A stretch of DNA of 64,000 bases from Flaviflagellibacter deserti (GTDB lineage: Bacteria; Pseudomonadota; Alphaproteobacteria; Rhizobiales; Methylopilaceae): positions 1 to 64,000 of the forward strand of contig NZ_JBHSJF010000005.1 of NCBI RefSeq assembly GCF_042652085.1, written 5' to 3'. The translations under genes were made by a program, and so were the position numbers. Positions 16,225 to 25,117 of the stretch are shown here, one piece after another (positions within the stretch are counted from its first letter, which is position 1; every line of letters begins with the position of its first letter). The notes below the pieces were generated by a model. The model saw nothing but the letters and a program-made list of their open reading frames with translations, was not told the origin of the DNA and ran no database searches.

Positions 16225-16773
16225 ATGGGTCGACCGGTCACCAGCATCCTGCTCATCTGCGGCGCCTTGACCTTGTTCGCTTTCGGCGCTTCCGCGCAGA
16301 CCGCACCGCCCGCGCCGCAGCCCCCATCGGCCCCCCCACAAAATCCGGACGCTCCCAAGCCCCCGACTCCGCGGCGGGCGCCGGCTCCCGATGCGCGCCT
16401 TTACATCATCTATCCATGGGACGGAGCTCAGGTCCGCGGCGAGTTCTGGGTGCGCTTCGGCCTGCGGAACATGGGCGTGACCCAGGCCGGCAGTTCCGCG
16501 CCGAACGCGGGACACCACCATCTTCTTGTCGACGTCGCCGACGAGATCGATCCGGACGAGCCGCTTCCGACTGACAACCAGCATCTTCATTTCGGGGCGG
16601 GCCAGACCGAGGCCAAACTGGAACTTCCGCCCGGGAAGCATACTCTGCAACTGGTGCTCGGCGACGCCGAACACCGGCCGTTCAAGCCGATGCTGCTCTC
16701 GAAGAAGGTGACGATCACGGTCCTGCCAGCGACGCCGGTCAAGACGTCGAAGAAGCCCGGCAGGAAGGGATAG
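16225..16773 (+). CDS. Exported DUF4399-domain protein
   Basis: A signal peptide (SILLICGALTLFAFGASA) is followed by a Pro-rich linker and a DUF4399 domain from about residue 60: YIIYPWDGAQVRGEFWVRFG, GHHHLLVDVADEIDPDEPLP, NQHLHFGAGQTEAKLELPPG and HTLQLVLGD. The clustered histidines are the family hallmark and may bind metal. A good RBS (AGGAGGA) precedes the ATG, and the gene follows the cyclase/FGE gene by 13 nt, so the two are probably one transcription unit. DUF4399 proteins have no established function. Confidence 0.8.
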   Translation: MGRPVTSILLICGALTLFAFGASAQTAPPAPQPPSAPPQNPDAPKPPTPRRAPAPDARLYIIYPWDGAQVRGEFWVRFGLRNMGVTQAGSSAPNAGHHHLLVDVADEIDPDEPLPTDNQHLHFGAGQTEAKLELPPGKHTLQLVLGDAEHRPFKPMLLSKKVTITVLPATPVKTSKKPGRKG

Positions 16774-16917
16774 AGCGCGTACGCCTCCATGGTGCTGGAG
16801 CGGGACGCCGCGTTCGCTCCAGATGAGGGGAACGTCCGGCCGCTTGTCTCCCCCCGGCGGTTCCGATAGATCGCATGGTTTACGCTGGGTGACCCCCGCC
16901 CCCAGGAGCCCTGATAC

Positions 16918-18207
16918 ATGGACCGAATCCGCATCGTCGGCGGCGCGCATCTCGAAGGCGTGATCCCGATCTCCGGCGCGAAGAACGCCGCTCTGCCGCT
17001 GATGATCGCAAGCCTCCTGACGGAAGACACCGTCGTCCTGGAGAACGTGCCGCGTCTGGCTGACGTGTCACAGCTGAAGCGCATCCTGTCGAACCACGGC
17101 GTCGATTTCGCTGTCCGCGGCCGCCGCCACGGCGAGACCGAACTCGACGGCGAGACGATCACGCTGAACGCCAAGACGATCGTCGACACGACCGCTCCCT
17201 ACGAGCTGGTCTCGACCATGCGCGCCAGCTTCTGGGTGCTCGCCCCGCTCGTCGCCCGCATGGGCCATGCCCGCGTCTCGTTGCCCGGCGGCTGCGCCAT
17301 CGGAACCCGTCCGGTCGATTTCCTGCTGAACGTTCTGGAAGCGCTCGGCGCGCATATCTCGATAGAAGGCGGCTATGTCGTCGCTACCGCCCGCCTCGGC
17401 CTCAAGGGCGGGCACATCAAGTTCCCGAAGGTCTCGGTCGGTGCGACCCATACCGCACTGATGGGTGCGAGCCTCGCCGACGGCGAGACCCTCATTGAGA
17501 ACGCTGCGCGCGAGCCGGAGGTGACCGACCTCGCCGAGCTTCTGATCAAGATGGGCGCCAAGATCGAGGGCGCCGGCACCTCGACCATCAAGGTCACCGG
17601 CGTATCCACGCTCCACGGCGCCGAGCACACCGTTATCCCGGACCGCATCGAGACCGGCACCTTCGCGCTCGCCGTCGCCATGGCCGGCGGCGATGTCACC
17701 CTGCAGAACACCCGTGCCGATCTCCTCGACAGCGCGCTAGAGACAATGCGTCAGGCCGGCGCACATGTTGACGCCCTCCCGAACGGCATCCGGGTCTATC
17801 GCAACGGCAATGGCCTTCTTCCCGTCGAAGTCACGACGGAGCCCTTCCCGGGCTTCCCGACCGACCTGCAGGCGCAGTTCATGGCCCTTGCGACCCGCGG
17901 CCAAGGCACGTCGAAGATCCGCGAGACGATCTTCGAGAACCGCTTCATGCACGTGCAGGAGCTCGCCCGCCTCGGCGCCCGCATCAGGCTCGAGGGCGAC
18001 ACCGCCTACGTCGACGGCGTCGACAAGCTGACCGGCGCGCCGGTCATGGCGACCGATCTGCGCGCCTCGGTGTCCCTCGTCATCGCCGGCCTGGCGGCCG
18101 AAGGCGAGACGATCGTCAACCGCATCTATCATCTCGATCGCGGGTTCGAGCGCCTGGAGCAGAAGCTGTCGCGCTGCGGCGCGCAGATCGAGCGCATCAG
18201 CGGTTGA
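16918..18207 (+). CDS. murA: UDP-N-acetylglucosamine 1-carboxyvinyltransferase
   Basis: The 429-residue enzyme transfers enolpyruvate from PEP to UDP-GlcNAc, the first committed step of peptidoglycan synthesis in the cytoplasm. ISGAKNAALPLMIASLL carries the conserved Lys-Asn pair, PGGCAIGTRPVDFL has the active-site cysteine that fosfomycin attacks, and EPFPGFPTDLQAQFMAL and ENRFMHVQELARLGA complete the family pattern. It has the full usual length. It heads a run of housekeeping genes (DUF2948, hisD, UPF0262) in the order commonly seen in Rhizobiales. Confidence 0.97.
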   Translation: MDRIRIVGGAHLEGVIPISGAKNAALPLMIASLLTEDTVVLENVPRLADVSQLKRILSNHGVDFAVRGRRHGETELDGETITLNAKTIVDTTAPYELVSTMRASFWVLAPLVARMGHARVSLPGGCAIGTRPVDFLLNVLEALGAHISIEGGYVVATARLGLKGGHIKFPKVSVGATHTALMGASLADGETLIENAAREPEVTDLAELLIKMGAKIEGAGTSTIKVTGVSTLHGAEHTVIPDRIETGTFALAVAMAGGDVTLQNTRADLLDSALETMRQAGAHVDALPNGIRVYRNGNGLLPVEVTTEPFPGFPTDLQAQFMALATRGQGTSKIRETIFENRFMHVQELARLGARIRLEGDTAYVDGVDKLTGAPVMATDLRASVSLVIAGLAAEGETIVNRIYHLDRGFERLEQKLSRCGAQIERISG

Positions 18208-18285
18208 TGGGGCGTCGTCCTCCTCCATTGCACTCCGCCCCTGCGTCCACTACCTGACGATAAACAACCAAGAACGGCAGCGCCC

Positions 18286-18732
18286 ATGTCAGACGCACCG
18301 CTGAAACTCCTCGCCTACGACGCCGAGGACCTCGCGATCCTCTCCGTCCATCTGCAGGACGCCGAACTCAAGGTCTCGGACCTCGTCTATCTCCCCCGCG
18401 AACACCGCTTCGCGCTCGCCGCCGACCGCTTCGATTGGGAAGCCTCGGCGCTGGAGAAGAAGAACCGACGCCGACGCACCGCCCTCCATTTCGAGGGCGT
18501 CACCAATGTCCGCTGCAAGGGCATCCCGCAGGACGACAAGAGCGCGCAGCTGACACTGCTCGCGCTCGCCTTCGAGCCCGGCGAGACGCCTGCGGGCGCG
18601 GTCAATCTGCTGTTCATGGACGGCGCCGCGATCCGGCTCGAGGTCGAATGCCTCGAAGCCGCATTCAAGGATCTGGGCCCGACCTGGACCTGCTCCTGCT
18701 GCCCGAGCCATCCCGAATCCGAGGTCGCCTGA
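18286..18732 (+). CDS. DUF2948 family protein
   Basis: The 148-residue protein fits the DUF2948 family in length and in motifs: LLAYDAEDLAILSVHLQDAE at the N terminus, LPREHRFALAADRFDWE, and a C-terminal region with IRLEVECLEA. The family is confined mostly to alphaproteobacteria and nearly always sits between murA and hisD, as here. Its function is unknown. It ends with CSCCPSHPESEVA and its stop is one nucleotide before the hisD start, implying translational coupling. Confidence 0.85.
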   Translation: MSDAPLKLLAYDAEDLAILSVHLQDAELKVSDLVYLPREHRFALAADRFDWEASALEKKNRRRRTALHFEGVTNVRCKGIPQDDKSAQLTLLALAFEPGETPAGAVNLLFMDGAAIRLEVECLEAAFKDLGPTWTCSCCPSHPESEVA

Positions 18733-18733
18733 C

Positions 18734-20032
18734 GTGGCAGTCATGCTGGATGCCGGCGCGCCGGATTTCGAGGCGCGCTTTTCGGCGCTGCTTGCCGCCA
18801 AGCGTGAAACCGCAGAGGACGTCGACCAGGCCGTTCGCGCGATCATCGATCGCGTCCGCACCGGTGGCGACGAAGCGCTTTGCGACTATACGAGGCGCTT
18901 CGACCGTTTCGAGGTCTCACCCGCGGGCCTGCGCATCAGCGAAGCCGAGATCGAGGCAGCCTGGAACGAGATCGATACCGAGACGCTTGACGCCCTGAAG
19001 CTCGCCCGCGACCGCATCGAAAGCCATCACCGCCGCCAGAAGCCCGAGGACGAGCGCTATACCGACGCGCTCGGCGTCGAGCTCGGCCACCGCTGGACCG
19101 CGATCGAATCCGTCGGCCTCTACGTGCCCGGCGGCACGGCCGCCTATCCATCCTCCGTCCTGATGAACGCCGTTCCGGCCAAGGTCGCGGGCGTGCCGCG
19201 CCTCGTCATGGTCGTGCCGACGCCGGACGGTAAGCTGAATCCGCTGGTGCTGGCTGCCGCAAAGCTCGCCGGCGCCGACGAGGTCTATCGCATCGGCGGC
19301 GCGCAGGCCGTCGCGGCTCTGGCCTACGGCACCGACACCATCAAGCCGGTCGCGAAGATCGTCGGGCCCGGCAACGCCTATGTCGCGGCCGCCAAGCGCC
19401 AGGTCTTCGGCACGGTCGGCATCGACATGATCGCCGGCCCGTCCGAAGTCGTGATCGTCGCCGACGACCATGCCGATCCGGACTGGGTCGCAGCCGATCT
19501 CCTCGCCCAGGCCGAGCATGACGCCGCCGCTCAGGCGATCCTGATCACCTCCTCGCCCGCGCTCGCGGCCGGTGTCGAGGCCGCCGTCACGAAGCAGCTC
19601 GCGGTCCTGCCGCGCGGGAACATCGCCGGCGCCAGCTGGGCCGAGCACGGAGCGATCGTGCTGGTTCCGGATCTCGAAGCCTCGGTGCCGCTGGTCGACA
19701 GGCTGGCGCCCGAACATCTGGAAATCGAGTCGGCCGACGCGGAAGAGCTCGCGCTCAAGATCCGCAATGCCGGAGCGATCTTCCTCGGCAGCCACACGCC
19801 CGAAGCGATCGGCGACTATGTCGGCGGTTCGAACCACGTTTTGCCGACGGCCCGCTCCGCCCGCTTCTCCTCCGGGCTCACGGTGCTCGATTTCGTCAAG
19901 CGCAGTTCAATCCTGAAATGCTCGCCGGCTTCGCTGAAGGCGCTCGGTCCCGCCGCCATCCGCCTCGCCCAGGCGGAGGGCCTCGACGGCCACGCCCGCT
20001 CGGTCGCAATCCGGCTCGGCCTGCCGGCCTGA
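18734..20032 (+). CDS. hisD: Histidinol dehydrogenase
   Basis: The enzyme makes the final two oxidations of histidine synthesis, L-histidinol to L-histidine, with NAD and zinc. The start is GTG 18734 (AVMLDAG). The 432-residue length is normal. SVGLYVPGGTAAYPSSVLMN, GGAQAVAALAYGT and GPGNAYVAAAK are nucleotide- and substrate-binding segments, AEHDAAAQA carries zinc and catalytic residues, and APEHLE holds the catalytic Glu-His pair. Its stop TGA overlaps the ATG of the UPF0262 gene. Confidence 0.97.
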   Translation: MAVMLDAGAPDFEARFSALLAAKRETAEDVDQAVRAIIDRVRTGGDEALCDYTRRFDRFEVSPAGLRISEAEIEAAWNEIDTETLDALKLARDRIESHHRRQKPEDERYTDALGVELGHRWTAIESVGLYVPGGTAAYPSSVLMNAVPAKVAGVPRLVMVVPTPDGKLNPLVLAAAKLAGADEVYRIGGAQAVAALAYGTDTIKPVAKIVGPGNAYVAAAKRQVFGTVGIDMIAGPSEVVIVADDHADPDWVAADLLAQAEHDAAAQAILITSSPALAAGVEAAVTKQLAVLPRGNIAGASWAEHGAIVLVPDLEASVPLVDRLAPEHLEIESADAEELALKIRNAGAIFLGSHTPEAIGDYVGGSNHVLPTARSARFSSGLTVLDFVKRSSILKCSPASLKALGPAAIRLAQAEGLDGHARSVAIRLGLPA

Positions 20033-20520
20033 TGGACGACGCGCCGGAGATTTCGTCGAACCGGCTGATCGCCGTCACGATCGACGAAACGTCCCTGGGA
20101 GCATCGACCGCCGAGGCCGAACACGAACGCGAGATCGCGATCCACGATCTCCTCGATGAGAATGCCTTCGCCGTACCGGGTCGCGCCCAGGGGCCGTACC
20201 GGCTGGACCTGAAGCTGTTCGAGAACCGGCTCGTCTTCGACATCCGCGACGCCGAGGATGCCGCGGTCGTCACCCATATGCTGGCGCTTGGTCCGTTCCG
20301 GCCGATCGTCAGCGAATACAATACCATCTGCGAGCGCCACTACGCGGCGATCCGCTCCGCCTCCCCGTCCCAGATCGAGGCGATCGACATGGGCCGGCGC
20401 GGCCTCCACAACGACGCGGCGAACCTCCTCGGCGAACGTCTGAAGGGCAAGATCGACCTCGATCACGCGACCGCGCGGCGGCTTTTCACCCTGATCGTGG
20501 CGCTGCACTGGGATCAATAG
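20032..20520 (+). CDS. UPF0262 family protein
   Basis: The 162-residue product matches UPF0262 throughout: NRLIAVTIDE, HEREIAIHDLLDEN, GPYRLDLKLFENRLVFDI, LALGPFRPIVSEYNTICERH and GRRGLHNDAANLL. It is a small cytoplasmic alphaproteobacterial protein of unknown function, consistently next to hisD. The start ATG at 20032 shares a base with the hisD stop (TGATG). Confidence 0.88.
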   Translation: MDDAPEISSNRLIAVTIDETSLGASTAEAEHEREIAIHDLLDENAFAVPGRAQGPYRLDLKLFENRLVFDIRDAEDAAVVTHMLALGPFRPIVSEYNTICERHYAAIRSASPSQIEAIDMGRRGLHNDAANLLGERLKGKIDLDHATARRLFTLIVALHWDQ

Positions 20521-20556
20521 TGTCCCGGTCCGGGTGCAGCGAAGCTGCATCGCGTG

Positions 20557-20635
20557 ATCCGGGACCCAGCGCTTACTGGCGAAGCGCACTATCTATGGAG
20601 CGCCTGCGGCGCAAATCATGCGCTGGACCCCGGAT
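20557..20635. repeat. Inverted intergenic repeat (dispersed palindromic type)
   Basis: ATCCGGGACCCAGCGC at 20557-20572 faces GCGCTGGACCCCGGAT at 20620-20635, with 14 of 16 positions complementary. Sequences of the form CCGGG...CCCAGCG/CGCTGG...CCCGG are common dispersed palindromes between alphaproteobacterial genes. It lies between UPF0262 and infA and could also act as a transcript end structure. Confidence 0.6.
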
Positions 20636-20728
20636 CGACGCGCGCTTTGCGCACTTGTCCGGGGAACAGGTTGTGAAAAGGCGCCTCTTTGAGTAGGTTC
20701 CGCGCCTTCAAGCCAATCGCGAGTCTAA

Positions 20729-20947
20729 ATGTCGAAAGAAGAACTGCTCGAGTTTCCGGGCGTGGTCACAGAGCTTTTGCCGAACGCCATGTTCCGCGTG
20801 AAGCTGGAGAACGAGCACGAGATCGTCGCTCACACCGCCGGCCGCATGCGCAAGAACCGCATCCGCGTTCTCGCTGGCGACAAGGTCCTTGTCGAAATGA
20901 CGCCGTATGATCTGACCAAGGGCCGGATCACGTACCGCTTCAAGTAA
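20729..20947 (+). CDS. infA: Translation initiation factor IF-1
   Basis: The 72-residue OB-fold protein starts MSKEELLEFPGVVTELLPNA and ends DLTKGRITYRFK, the near-invariant alphaproteobacterial IF-1 sequence. It binds the 30S A site and assists IF-2 and IF-3 in start-codon selection. It lies alone between the UPF0262 and maf genes. Confidence 0.97.
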   Translation: MSKEELLEFPGVVTELLPNAMFRVKLENEHEIVAHTAGRMRKNRIRVLAGDKVLVEMTPYDLTKGRITYRFK

Positions 20948-20993
20948 TCCCCACAGGGGCCGGGGGGCCGGCTTCCGCACTGCAGAGCGCCGC

Positions 20994-21629
20994 ATGTCAG
21001 GCCGTCCGAAGCTCGTCCTTGCCTCCGCCTCGCCGCGCCGCCTGGCCCTTCTGGAGCAGGTCGGCCTGCGCCCGGACGCCCTGCTGCCCACGAGCCTCGA
21101 CGAGGAGCCGCGCCGTTTCGAGCGTCCGCGCGCGCTCGCCGAGCGGCTTGCCGTCGAAAAGGCCGAGGCCGCCCGCCATACCGCCCAGGCAGATGAGGAT
21201 CTGAGGGACGCGTATTTCCTCGCGGCCGACACAGTCGTCGCGCTCGGTCGCCGCATCCTGCCGAAGGCCGAGATTCCGGAAGACGCCGAGGACTGCCTCA
21301 GCCTTTTGTCCGGCCGCGCCCACCGCGTCTTCACCTCGGTCTGTCTGATCACACCGTCGGGCAAGAAGCGCAGCCGCGTGGTCGAGACCCGCGTGCGCTT
21401 CAAGCATCTCTCGCGCTCGGAGACCGAGAGCTATCTCGCCTCCGGCGAGTGGCGCGGCAAGGCCGGCGGCTATGCGATTCAGGGCATCGCCGGCGGCTTC
21501 GTCGTCCGCATCGTCGGCTCATATTCGGCCGTGGTCGGCCTGCCGCTCTACGAGACCGTCAACCTGCTCACCGGTGAAGGCCTCCAGGTTCATCTTGGCT
21601 GGCTGAACCCGCTCGAAGGCGTCCAGTGA
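20994..21629 (+). CDS. maf: Maf-like nucleoside triphosphate pyrophosphatase
   Basis: The 211-residue protein begins with LVLASASPRRLALLEQVGL, the Maf signature for phosphate binding, and has FLAADTVVALGRRILPK and GKAGGYAIQGIAGGFV. Maf proteins hydrolyse non-canonical or canonical NTPs to NMPs and can restrain septation. Its stop overlaps the GTG start of yacG (GTGA), a gene pair conserved next to infA in Rhizobiales. Confidence 0.93.
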   Translation: MSGRPKLVLASASPRRLALLEQVGLRPDALLPTSLDEEPRRFERPRALAERLAVEKAEAARHTAQADEDLRDAYFLAADTVVALGRRILPKAEIPEDAEDCLSLLSGRAHRVFTSVCLITPSGKKRSRVVETRVRFKHLSRSETESYLASGEWRGKAGGYAIQGIAGGFVVRIVGSYSAVVGLPLYETVNLLTGEGLQVHLGWLNPLEGVQ

Positions 21630-21820
21630 AGACGAAGAAGGGCGAGGCGAAAGCCGCCGCCTGCCCGATCTGCGGCAAGCCTTCGGTCGAGGAGTACAAG
21701 CCCTTTTGCTCGAAGCGCTGCTCCGACGTCGACCTCAACCGCTGGCTGGTCGGCGTCTATCGCTTCGAGACAGACGAGACGCCGGACGAGCCAGGCAACG
21801 ACGGCAAGGACGAGGATTAG
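21626..21820 (+). CDS. yacG: DNA gyrase inhibitor YacG
   Basis: The 64-residue zinc-ribbon protein has CPICGKP and FCSKRCSDVDLNRWL; the four cysteines bind one zinc and the second motif is the YacG hallmark. YacG binds GyrB and blocks DNA binding by gyrase. The start is GTG in overlap with the maf stop. The tail is acidic (DETPDEPGNDGKDED). It converges on pdeM with a 4-nt overlap of the two stops. Confidence 0.93.
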   Translation: MKTKKGEAKAAACPICGKPSVEEYKPFCSKRCSDVDLNRWLVGVYRFETDETPDEPGNDGKDED

Positions 21821-22512
21821 TAACCGTCCGGCACCAGCCGGCTGACCGGCATTCGGTAGACCCCCTGATTGCCGAGCATCCACGCGCACAGCGCTTCCGG
21901 CGCGAACAGGGTCGAGAACGCCCGGTCGCGCACATTCAGCCCGCCCGCATAAGCGCCGAATGCCGGCAGGATTGCCCGCTTTCCGTCCGTCGCCACGCAG
22001 CGCCGGCGCACGCCTGAGCCGCGCACCCTGATCTTGGCGACCGGATGAAGATGCCCGGCGATCTCGCCCGGCGCCTCTCCCGGCGTCGGTTCGTGCCGCA
22101 GCACGATATTGCCGATCCGGAGTTCCGGCAGCCAGTCGCCAGTCACGCACGACGGCGGCTCGGGATCGTGGTTGCCGGCGATCCAGATCCAGTCGCGGCC
22201 GGTCTGCAGCCCGCAAAGAACATCGACATCCGACTTGTGGATACGCTCGCCCGCCCGCGAGTCGTGAAAGCTGTCGCCGAGCGCCATCACCGTCTTGGGC
22301 TGCAGCCGCGCAACCAGGCGTTCAAGCAAAGCGAGAGTCGCCGCCGTATCGTAGGGCGGAAACAGTCCCCTGCCCCGCGCGGCATAGGCCGAGCCCTTCT
22401 CGAAATGCAGGTCGGCGACGATCAGCGCGCGCTCGCCGTCATGCCACAGCCCGCCTTCCGGCAGCACGGTGAACGGCGTGTCGAGGAGGTCGAATTCGGT
22501 CGTCTCGCTCAC
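21817..22512 (-). CDS. pdeM: Ligase-associated DNA damage response endonuclease PdeM
   Basis: The 231-residue calcineurin-type metallophosphoesterase has ALIVADLHFEKGSAYAARG (Asp and His metal ligands), MALGDSFHD, IAGNHDPEP and IAGHLHP, the full five-motif set. The N-terminal DLHFEKG and the RG-x-x-x-PPYD follow the PdeM family. It is the last gene of a leftward pair with the DEXH helicase (overlap of 4 nt, 22509-22512) and belongs to a four-gene set with an exonuclease and an ATP-dependent ligase encoded to the right on the opposite strand. Confidence 0.9.
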   Translation of the reverse strand: MSETTEFDLLDTPFTVLPEGGLWHDGERALIVADLHFEKGSAYAARGRGLFPPYDTAATLALLERLVARLQPKTVMALGDSFHDSRAGERIHKSDVDVLCGLQTGRDWIWIAGNHDPEPPSCVTGDWLPELRIGNIVLRHEPTPGEAPGEIAGHLHPVAKIRVRGSGVRRRCVATDGKRAILPAFGAYAGGLNVRDRAFSTLFAPEALCAWMLGNQGVYRMPVSRLVPDGY

Positions 22513-25103
22513 GCCGACCCCATCGCTTCCGCGACCAGTTCCTCGGCCGCCTCCTCGATCAGCGCGTCCTGCGCCTCGCCGTAGATCGGCTCGCGCCCGA
22601 TCTCGAGGATACCCGGCACAGCGAGCGGCGAGACCCGGTCGAGCGGCTTGTGAATCACATGGCCCTTCACTCGCGCCAGCATTTCGCCGAGGCGCGCGAT
22701 ATCGAGCAGGCCCCGCGCGGCATCGGCGCGGGCGGCGCGGAGAAGCACGTGGTCCGGCTCATGCCGGCGGAGGACGTCGTAGACGAGATCGGATGACATG
22801 GTGACCTGGCGCCCGGTCTTCTTCTGGCCGGGGAAATTCCGTTCGATAAGCCCGGCAATGATGGCGCAATCACGAAATGTTCTCTTCATCAGGCTCGATT
22901 CCGCAAGCCATTCCTCGAGGTCGTCGCCCAGCATGTCCTGATCGAACAGCGCCTCGATGCTGAGCCGCCCCCGCGCGATCTCATGCGCGACGTCCTTCAG
23001 CCCCCAGATCGTTACCGCATAGTCCGTTGCGACAAAACCGAGCGGCCGAAGCTTCGCCCGTTCCATCCGCCGCGTCAGCAGCATGCCGAGCGTCTGGTGC
23101 GCGAGCCGTCCCTCGAACGGATAGCAGGTCAGAAAATAGCGCCCGCCGCGCGGAAAGGTCTCGACCAGAAGCTGGTCCGGGCCGGGGATGATCGAGCGCT
23201 TCTGCTGGATCTCCAGCCACTCCCGAACCTGCTCTGGAAAGACCTCCCAGCTCTCCGGGTCGGCGATCATCTTCCGCACCCGCGCCGCGACGCCGGTCGT
23301 GAACGGCATCTTCGAGCCGGCATAGCTCGGCACTTTCGGATCGCTGGCGTTCGAGCGCGAGCAATAGGCGAAGTTCTCGACCACCGCGTGGAATTGCAGG
23401 ATCTCGCCGCCGAAGACGAAGCTGTCGCCGGGCGAGAGCATGTTGACGAAGCCCTCCTCCAGTTCGCCCAAAACCCGCCCGCCTCGGCCGATCGGCCCGG
23501 TCAACCCGCCCCCACCGCCGCTTCCCCGGATCAGCCGGATCTTGATCATCTCGGCTTCGGTGATCGTCCCGACATTCAGCCGGTAGCGCAGCGCGGTCTG
23601 GGGGTTCGCCACGCGCCAGTGCCCGTCCTTGTTCCGGCGGATCTTGGCGAAGCGGTCATAGCTCTTGAGCGCATAGCCGCCGTTCGCGACGAAGTTCAGC
23701 ACGGCGTCGAAATCGGCGCGGCTCAGCGCCGAATAGGGCGCGGCCGAGGTCACCTGGTCGTAGAGCTCGTCGGCATCGAACGGCCACGGACAGGCCATGC
23801 CGAGCACGTGCTGCGCCAGCACGTCGAGCCCACCGATCCGCACCGTCTCGGCGTCCTGCTCGCCCGCCAAAGCCGCCGCGCGCGTCGCCTCGCACTCCAC
23901 CCGCTCGAACCGCGAGCCCGGCACGATGATCGCCTTCGACGGCTCGTCCATCCGGTGGTTGGCGCGACCGATGCGCTGGAGCAGGCGTGAGGAGCCCTTC
24001 GGCGAACCGACATGGACGACGAGATCGATATCGCCCCAGTCGATGCCGAGATCGAGCGTCGAGGTCGCGACCACCGCCCGCAGCTTCCCCGCCGCCATCG
24101 CCGCCTCGACCCGCCGCCGCTGCGCAACGTCGAGCGAACCGTGATGCAGCGCGATCGGCAGGTCGTCGCTGTTCAGCCGCCACAGTTCCTGGAACGCGAA
24201 CTCGGCGACGAAGCGCGTGTTCACGAAGATCAAAGTCATCCTGTGACGCTTGATCTCCTCGTAGACCGCAGGCAGCGCATGCCGCGCCGCATGGCCCGAC
24301 CAAGGCAGGTGCTCGCCGGTCTCATGGATATGGATATCCGGCTGCGCCCCGCCCTCGACGATGACGAGATCGGCGAGATTTCCTCGCCCCGTGAAACGGG
24401 TAGAGGTCGAGTGGCCGGCAGGCGACCGGGTGAGGGGCAACGAGCCTCCGTTGCTGGGCTGCCCCACCAGCCAGCGCCTCAGATCGTCCGGGTTCGACAC
24501 CGTCGCCGACAGGCCGGTGATGGTCGCATCCGGCGCAAGCGTCCTCAGCCGCGCCAGACCGAGCGCGAGGAGGTCACCGCGCTTGGTCGGCGCGAGCGCA
24601 TGCAGCTCGTCCACGATGATACGGCGCAGCCCGCGAAACAGGTCCTCCGCCTCGCGGCTCGCCAAAAGCAGCGCGACCTGCTCCGGCGTCGTCAGCAGGA
24701 TGTCGGGCGGATCGACCTTCTGCCGCTGACGCTTGGCCTGCGGCGTGTCGCCCGTCCGGCTCTCGATGCGGATCGGCAGCTTCATCTCGGTGATCGGCGT
24801 CTCGACATTGCGCGCGACGTCGACGGCGAGCGCCTTCAGTGGAGACACATAGAGCGTGTGGATCGACCGCCGGGCCATGCCGGCCTTCTTCGGCTCGCGA
24901 TGCGCTAGCTCGACCAGGCTCGGCAGGAACCCAGCAAGCGTCTTGCCCGCGCCGGTCGGCGCTATAAGCAGCGTCGAGCGGCCCCCGCGGGCATGCTCCA
25001 GCAGATCGAGCTGATGGGATCGAGGAGACCAGCCGCGCGAGGCGAACCAGCGCAGGAAGGCCGGGGGAAGACCCTGATCCTCGATGCGCTGGGCGATGGA
25101 CAC
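22509..25103 (-). CDS. Ligase-associated DNA damage response DEXH-box helicase (Lhr-type)
   Basis: The 864-residue superfamily 2 helicase has LLIAPTGAGKTLAGFLP (Walker A, about 48-64), SPLKALAVD (Ia), TTPEQ (Ib), IIVDELHAL (DExH, about 168-176), ITGLSATV (III), then FVNTRFVAE (IV), and VVATSTLDLGIDWGDIDLV plus LQRIGRANHR (V-VI). A DUF4145-like Lhr winged-helix and C-terminal domain follow. It is made with PdeM. Residues about 217-243 look foreign: a Ser/Thr/Gly-rich loop encoded by a dispersed repeat has been inserted in frame between motif III and motif IV. Confidence 0.92.
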   Translation of the reverse strand: MSIAQRIEDQGLPPAFLRWFASRGWSPRSHQLDLLEHARGGRSTLLIAPTGAGKTLAGFLPSLVELAHREPKKAGMARRSIHTLYVSPLKALAVDVARNVETPITEMKLPIRIESRTGDTPQAKRQRQKVDPPDILLTTPEQVALLLASREAEDLFRGLRRIIVDELHALAPTKRGDLLALGLARLRTLAPDATITGLSATVSNPDDLRRWLVGQPSNGGSLPLTRSPAGHSTSTRFTGRGNLADLVIVEGGAQPDIHIHETGEHLPWSGHAARHALPAVYEEIKRHRMTLIFVNTRFVAEFAFQELWRLNSDDLPIALHHGSLDVAQRRRVEAAMAAGKLRAVVATSTLDLGIDWGDIDLVVHVGSPKGSSRLLQRIGRANHRMDEPSKAIIVPGSRFERVECEATRAAALAGEQDAETVRIGGLDVLAQHVLGMACPWPFDADELYDQVTSAAPYSALSRADFDAVLNFVANGGYALKSYDRFAKIRRNKDGHWRVANPQTALRYRLNVGTITEAEMIKIRLIRGSGGGGGLTGPIGRGGRVLGELEEGFVNMLSPGDSFVFGGEILQFHAVVENFAYCSRSNASDPKVPSYAGSKMPFTTGVAARVRKMIADPESWEVFPEQVREWLEIQQKRSIIPGPDQLLVETFPRGGRYFLTCYPFEGRLAHQTLGMLLTRRMERAKLRPLGFVATDYAVTIWGLKDVAHEIARGRLSIEALFDQDMLGDDLEEWLAESSLMKRTFRDCAIIAGLIERNFPGQKKTGRQVTMSSDLVYDVLRRHEPDHVLLRAARADAARGLLDIARLGEMLARVKGHVIHKPLDRVSPLAVPGILEIGREPIYGEAQDALIEEAAEELVAEAMGSA
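24381..24445. repeat. Dispersed REP-like element inserted in frame in the helicase gene
   Basis: Within the helicase gene, the segment CCTCGCCCCGTGAAACGGG (24382-24400) to GTGAGGGGCAACGAG (24430-24444) has partly complementary ends (CCTCGCCCC faces GGGGCAACGAG). Its translated product is Ser/Pro/Arg-rich (SLPLTRSPAGHSTSTRFTGR) and has no counterpart in the expected Lhr fold at this point. It resembles the CCCTCACCCGG-type intergenic palindromes common in Hyphomicrobiales, here tolerated inside a gene. Confidence 0.5.
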
Positions 25104-25117
25104 GCTGTTCGAATTCC

